This document shows positions 59,231 to 64,000 of a DNA stretch of 64,000 bases, one piece after another. The position numbers and the translations under genes were made by a program. Source of the stretch: Pachypanchax playfairii (lineage: Eukaryota > Chordata > Actinopteri > Cyprinodontiformes > Aplocheilidae); the NCBI GenBank assembly GCA_006937955.1, contig SSNP01000081.1, forward strand, positions 12,501 to 76,500. The letters run 5' to 3'. Position 1 is the stretch's first letter, and each line of letters opens with the position of its first letter. The notes beneath the pieces were generated by a model, which saw only the letters and a list, made by a program, of their open reading frames with translations, was not told the origin of the DNA and ran no database searches.

Positions 59231-62200
59231 TCAAACTCCCGATTCTCTGCTGATGTATAAAGGTAGGGTGGGCTGTAGTCTGTCAAGGCTGATCTGATTC
59301 TCTGTTTCCAGAACACACAACATCTCCACGGTCTGCTCTCTCAAAAATGCCCCTTTGAATTCTAAATGAATGTCATCTCTCATTTTTAACTCCCTTTTAG
59401 CTCCTACATTAAGTCTTTCAAGTTCTTCTTTTGCATCGTTGTCGTCCTCATCATCCCCACAGCACAAAGCTACCTCATTCTCATAGCAGAATGCACTAGG
59501 GGAATGAGATCCTTGAAGGCATCTTGCTGCTCTTGACACAAACAATGATGGAGACCGGGAGTAACTTGAAGTTGAGGATGATGACTGACCCTTTCTCTGG
59601 CTCAAGTCCCTGGCACTGCAATGAGGTGTAGATGGTACTTTATAAGTTTTATGGAAGCGAGAGTAATCCACATGATAGCGATCACCTTTCTCAAACACCA
59701 CAGGCTCAAAGCGGTGACCCCAAAGGATCTCCCTGGCCAAGTAGGAGCTACGGGCCTGGGTAGTCATAGCTGTGGCCTCCACCATCCCCTCTAGGATGAC
59801 CACGATCTCAAAGTTCTCCTTCTGTAGGTCACTGCAGCTAAGGTTATACAGAGGACTGTTTTTGTTGATCTCATGGACGACCACCAGAGGCGACACCAGA
59901 AACAGACGATCCAGTCCGTCATCATAGCCAACATCAATGTCTGTCTGCTCTAAAGGCAGGTACTCCCCCTCTGCTGTCACATGGGGCTTAATGAGCTGAG
60001 CACGCACATGGGCCTCGACGATGTGGCTCTTGCGCATGTTACCGAGGCGCCACATCAGGCATAGCTTACCATCACGTAACGCGATGACGGCATTATTAGA
60101 GAAAAGCAGAGTCTGTGCTCTTTTTTTGGGTCGAACCATCTTTGCCATGATGGTGCCAATCATGAAAGAGTCAATGATGCAGCCCACGATGGATTGCACC
60201 ACAACTGTCACAACAGCAATCGGACACTCCTCTGTGACACACCGGAAACCATATCCAATAGTGGTCTGAGTCTCTATGGAGAAGAGGAAAGCTCCAATGA
60301 AACCTTGGACATTGAGAATGCATGGTCTCCACTCATCTTTTCCTTCCTCTGTAGGACCCTGAGAATTTCCATCATTCACAGGGACGAATAGGTTAAAATC
60401 TCCATGAGCAAGGGCCAGTCCCCAGAAGATCAGTCCAAACAGCAGCCAAGACAGAAGAAAGGTAGTGGTGAAGATGAGTAACAAGTACCTCCAGCGTATG
60501 TCCACACAGGTTGTGAAGATGTCAGCCAAGTACCTTCGTGGTTTATCCTCCATGTTGTTGAAAACCACATTGCACTGGCCGTTCTTCTTTACAAAGCGAG
60601 TGCGCAGGTGTCTGGTGCCTAGGTCAAGGTCCAAATGGCACAAAGGCGAAGAATGGCAGCTTTTGTGGATGATGGGCTCATTTGTTAATGTCAGGGGCAA
60701 AGCCCCTCGACCTTCATCATTTCCAGGACACTCTCCTCCTCCTCCCTCCTCACCTCGCATACAAGCCCCTGACAACTTTTGCTGTGTTAGAGGACTATTA
60801 CCATTGTGAAGGCCCAGGCTTGAGATGTTCAGGGCATCTTCATCAGTTGAAACAATACTGTATCTGAAAAACAAAGAAAAAAATTTAAAAGAAAAAAGAA
60901 AAGAAGAAAGTTTGAGGATTTGACATATTGAAACTATAGATGTATTTTATCTATAGTAGAAATGAATAAATTGGCCAAAGAATGTCTTCCTGCATTCAAA
61001 CTGGTCACAAGACATGGCTCTGTAACACATTTAAAAATCTCTTCTATAACTTTTACCGCGTAACTATGGCAACGCCATTTGCCATCAGAAACACCTATTT
61101 CACGCACAGGACAAACAGTACAACCTGTGATGACATGTGACAAATCAAATCGATCGGGTTGGCCACTAGAATTGAAGTGTGATGTCTACACAAGGTTTTA
61201 GGTTACCATGGCAACACAGCTCACCAGAAAATACACCCAAGATGTCCTACCGCACCATCTGTCAGACATAATTCTACTTTTGGCTTATCAAACTGACCAG
61301 GTTTCTCACCACAGATGCTCCATCATATTTATGGCATTTTGATTTACCACGGTAACAAAATTCATGAAAAACAGTGCACCTTCCTTTAAAACCTAATGTG
61401 AAAAAAGATTATTCTTAAATGTAATGCTTTTTCAGAAATCAGTGTGAACCAATTGATGTCTTCCCAGCTTTCATCTGGTCACTAGACATTGGTCTATAAT
61501 ATATTGGAGAAACTTTTCAGTATCTTCTACTGTATTACCATGGCAACACCATTCACCATCAAACTCAACTAGTCAGCTCACAACAGACACTGTGGACCCT
61601 GTGTGAACATGTGATACATCAAAGTAATCAGGTTGACCAGGAGAAGTGAACCATCATATTTACATTCAATTTTATTTTATTTTATTTTTTTTATTTTTTT
61701 TACTACAGCTGAGCTAAAGAGAACCAGAGGAGATTCCTGTTGGTATATCATGCTGTATCTGATATTCCTTTGGATTCTCATTGTACTCTTGCATTAAAAC
61801 TTGCATCATGGTTGCAGCCTTGCTTTTTTTAAAAATATGAATTTAAACACCAAAGAGAAAGAAAACCCATTGCTATGTTGAAAGAAAGAACATATCTTTC
61901 AACAGGAGACAGAGGAGACAAGAAGAGAGAAAAAAAAGAGAAAGGGGAAAGAATAGAGAAAAAATATGATTAAATATAGAGAGAAAACACAAAGTATCTG
62001 CTTCAACACCTGCGGAGACACAAAAACAAAAACAGAGAAAACACGGCAATAGCAAACATTTGTGCTAAAATAAAAAAACAGAAAAAAGGATAATTGAACA
62101 TAAACTCACATCTAACTGACCTTTTTAAACATTCTGCTTTAATGATGTCACAGCCAGATTTAATATATGCAAACACCTGAGTGAATACCTGAGGGAACAC

Positions 62201-62839
62201 CTGATACATTTTAATTTTATATTAAAAACACACCCCTATTGTTACCCTATGGAATGATGTCTGAAATCATCACATTACCCCAAAACACTCTCATATTAAT
62301 TTGACCCTTTCAGTCTTTTCATCACATCTGCAGCACCTGTCAGCTGTCACACACTCAGTGTCAGATGGATGCAACTTTTTTATTGGCTGAGGGTTTCTCA
62401 GTCATGCACAGGGTGGCAGTCACTCTCAAAATTTCTCCAGGAACTTTCTAGTTTCCTTTCTTACTCTAACCTTTCCATGTGTGACTGCACATACGTGTGT
62501 TCAAATCAAAGCTCTGAATTCCTCCCAACTGGTGGTGGCAAGTAAAAATATTAATGATACTTTTTAAAGGCCTCTTGATTATATTTTATATTATTTTATA
62601 TTGAAGCTGATGCAATTAATCACACAGTAAAATGGTTAAGAAAAAGATCTGCAGTCATCAACATTCATTTTTGTATATCTTTCTAAAGATTTATTTTGTG
62701 ACACAGTCTCAATCTAAAATAAATAAAGGCCAGGCTTTGTACATATACAATAAATACAGAGGAATTAAAACATCAAATCTGGATTTAGTGACAATATTTA
62801 ACTGTGATTATCATACCTGTTGACCCGCACTGCTCCCAT
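59231..62839 (-). CDS. kcnj4: inward-rectifier potassium channel Kir2.3-like, two coding exons
   Basis: Minus strand. Exon 1 at 62839-62817 encodes MGAVRVN plus two bases of an Arg codon; exon 2 at 60863-59231 completes Arg and runs to the stop. Total 551 residues. Order: long cytoplasmic N-terminus; RFVKKNGQCNV from residue 97; TM1; filter TTIGYG (208-213); TM2 with rectification Asp at 239; PKKR PIP2 site (253-256); cytoplasmic Glu residues at 291 and 366 (equivalent to Kir2.1 D172, E224, E299); FCYENE export motif (466-471); C-terminal RESGV, a class I PDZ ligand. Cys189 and Cys221 match the extracellular disulfide pair. QGFIGAFLF, DSFMIGTIMAKM, VGYDDGLDR and the C-terminus favour Kir2.3 over Kir2.1/2.2, as does the nearby sox10. 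ATG at 62839 has a strong Kozak context (GCCATGG); an in-frame ATG five codons upstream (62854) is an alternative. The N-terminus is about 50 residues longer than in Kir2.1. Loses potassium rectification only if the filter or Asp239 were changed; both are intact. Confidence 0.9.
60975..61660. repeat. diverged tandem repeat (period about 142 bp) with four X-box-like palindromes
   Basis: The single kcnj4 intron contains four copies of a GTNACC-N-GGCAAC-like palindrome at 61060-61073, 61202-61215, 61343-61356 and 61534-61547. Successive spacings are 142, 141 and 191 bp. Text around them is related (CACCATCA, TCAAA...GACCAGG, ACATGTGA...CATCAAA). GTTACCATGGCAAC at 61202 matches the RFX-factor X-box consensus. 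The repeat relationship is seen directly; regulatory function is inference. Confidence 0.6.
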
Positions 62840-63155
62840 GGCACCGGTGATCATCAGGCTGTGTCTGCGATGGCAGTAATGAAGGTTGGGGCGAGCAGTT
62901 CCAACCATTAACGTATTGTTGTTGGACAGGAAGGCAGTATGAGCTCAGGTCTGTCTTGCATCGGTGATCAGGACTGCCTTCCTATCATACATACTCCTTA
63001 ACTAGGTGAGACAAAACATTTGTCATTAAATTCACAGATTATTTATCCAAACTTTTTTCCTTACAGAATATTTTAGATATTTGGTTTTCTTTTAATCACA
63101 TTACTATTTTTGAATTATTTGTATTCTGGTTTGGATGCTGTTCTGACTGAAGGAT
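62840..63155. other. kcnj4: kcnj4 5' flank / possible 5'UTR
   Basis: About 300 bp upstream of the kcnj4 start, with no other coding frame. It holds a near-direct repeat on the minus strand: AAGGCAGTCCTGATCACCG and later CTGATGATCACCGGTGCC both contain GATCACCG. Promoter and first noncoding exon cannot be fixed from the sequence. Confidence 0.35.
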
Positions 63156-63159
63156 GTTC

Positions 63160-63835
63160 TAATTTTCTGTTAAAGGACTTCAGCTGATCCAAAATGCTGC
63201 TGCCAGAGTTCTGATGAGCATTAGAAGGAGAGATCACATTTTTCCATGTAAAATCAGAAAAATAATTAAAAATGTGACTTCTCACATACAGTATAAAGTA
63301 TTAAACAACAACCTACTGTATATTAATAAAGTAATAAACAACAACCTATATTAATAAAGTAATAAACAACAACCTATATTAAGGCTCTTATTATTATTAC
63401 ATATGTTCCTAACAGAGCACTGTGCTCTCAGACTTTAAGTTTGCTTGTGGTCCCTAGATTTTTAAAAAGAAAGATAGAGCTTTCAGTTACCAGCTTGCTC
63501 ATTTCAAGCTTCATTATTAAGCTGTTGAAGTTAACTTCAACTTTGTTTATCTTTCCACAGGATGACAAGTGAGCCAGCCCTTGCGTGTCATACTGCCATC
63601 TCAGACCCCGGTCGATCGAAGCAGAAGGCTGCTCATCCTAACAGGGTCCAGTGTCAACCAGTCCGTGCTGCTCAGGATGAAGGATTGTGTTGAACTGATA
63701 TTCAACCCAATCGGCTGGTTCCTTGGGACATTTTTCTTTTATTAATTGGTATTTCATAACTTACTGTATCTGATGACTATTTACAATTGATTGAAGTGTT
63801 TTAATAAAGCTGACTTTGGATCTGGAATATTGGTA
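63160..63835 (+). mobile_element. L2/CR1-like LINE 3' fragment
   Basis: Starts with AAAGGACTTCAGCTGATCCA (ORF2 C-terminal coding region, LQLIQNAAARVLM) and runs to a tail with GGATGAAGGATTGTGTTGAA and TTAATAAAGCTGAC. Same family as 49419-53755, opposite strand. Internal expansion of a 28-bp unit is listed separately. Confidence 0.7.
63321..63376. repeat. perfect 28-bp tandem duplication inside a LINE fragment
   Basis: The unit starting TATTAATAAAGTAATAAACA occurs twice back to back (63321-63348 and 63349-63376) without mismatch, with a partial third copy just upstream (AAACAACAACCTA, 63303-63315). The perfect match implies a recent duplication. Confidence 0.85.
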
Positions 63836-64000
63836 TAAATTGGACTGCACAGTCCCAACTGACACAAAGAAGTGCAGACGGACCAAAGGAGATACAATAT
63901 CTAGGACACAATGCAGGGTCAGGTTTAGAAGACTGTAGTTGACGCAGTGATTGATTCAAAACAAAAAGAGAAATGAGTTGGTTCCTGTACTGAAACATTC

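Noticed and set aside
60864..60874. Start of the kcnj4 reading frame at a TTG (codons for Met/Leu-Phe-Phe-Arg)
   Set aside because: TTG is not a normal start in vertebrates and the bases are a polypyrimidine tract plus AG acceptor; the real start is in the exon at 62839.
60975..61660. CRISPR-like reading of the regularly spaced palindromes
   Set aside because: Vertebrate intron, repeats are diverged and spacers are themselves related; fits a decayed tandem repeat.

Overview
The window looks like nuclear DNA from a ray-finned (teleost) fish, probably a percomorph. The three real genes are vertebrate genes with GT-AG introns. The gaps are filled with fish-type mobile DNA: Tc1-like, hAT-, Harbinger- and Tigger-like MITEs, TTAA-flanked MITEs, a tRNA-derived SINE, L2/CR1-like LINEs and a gypsy remnant. 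There is no bacterial-style operon, CRISPR array or RNA gene that I can support. All family assignments come from reading the translations against remembered relatives; no database search was run.

Layout. (1) 1-1122: a (TCCA)n microsatellite and a broken LINE piece upstream of the first visible exon. (2) 1123-28922, plus strand: 21 exons of a MAST-family kinase whose sequence fits mast1. It has the pre-kinase DUF1908 region, an intact AGC kinase domain, a PDZ domain and a long Ser/Pro-rich tail. The N-terminal exons lie outside the window. All 21 exons join in phase (1554 codons plus stop). Its introns carry many transposons, several of them nested. (3) 28923-36880: probable long mast1 3'UTR, then TE-rich spacer. 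(4) 36885-40790, minus strand: sox10, a complete three-exon coding sequence (498 aa), with a candidate 5' noncoding exon, a CCAAT/GC-box promoter and a roughly 1.2 kb 3'UTR. (5) 40.8-47.6 kb: a stretch where I saw no transposon, in contrast to the rest, so a likely sox10 cis-regulatory domain. (6) 47.6-59 kb: TE-rich, including a 4.3 kb dead L2/CR1-like LINE sitting inside a TTAA MITE. (7) 59231-62839, minus strand: a Kir2-type potassium channel, best matched to kcnj4 (Kir2.3). It is split by an intron just after codon 7 and has an unusually long N-terminus. (8) 62.9-64 kb: a further LINE 3' fragment.

The three genes are not a pathway. sox10 (neural crest and glial transcription factor) and kcnj4 (inward rectifier) are also neighbours on human 22q13.1. 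mast1 lies on human 19p13.2, so its position here suggests a lineage rearrangement. The strongest unusual points are the early coding intron of the Kir2 gene (with the MGxVRxNRYSIVS start rebuilt across it), a roughly 142-bp-period repeat in that intron carrying four X-box-like palindromes, the nested transposon insertions that can be dated relative to one another, and a perfect 20-bp hairpin in a mast1 intron.
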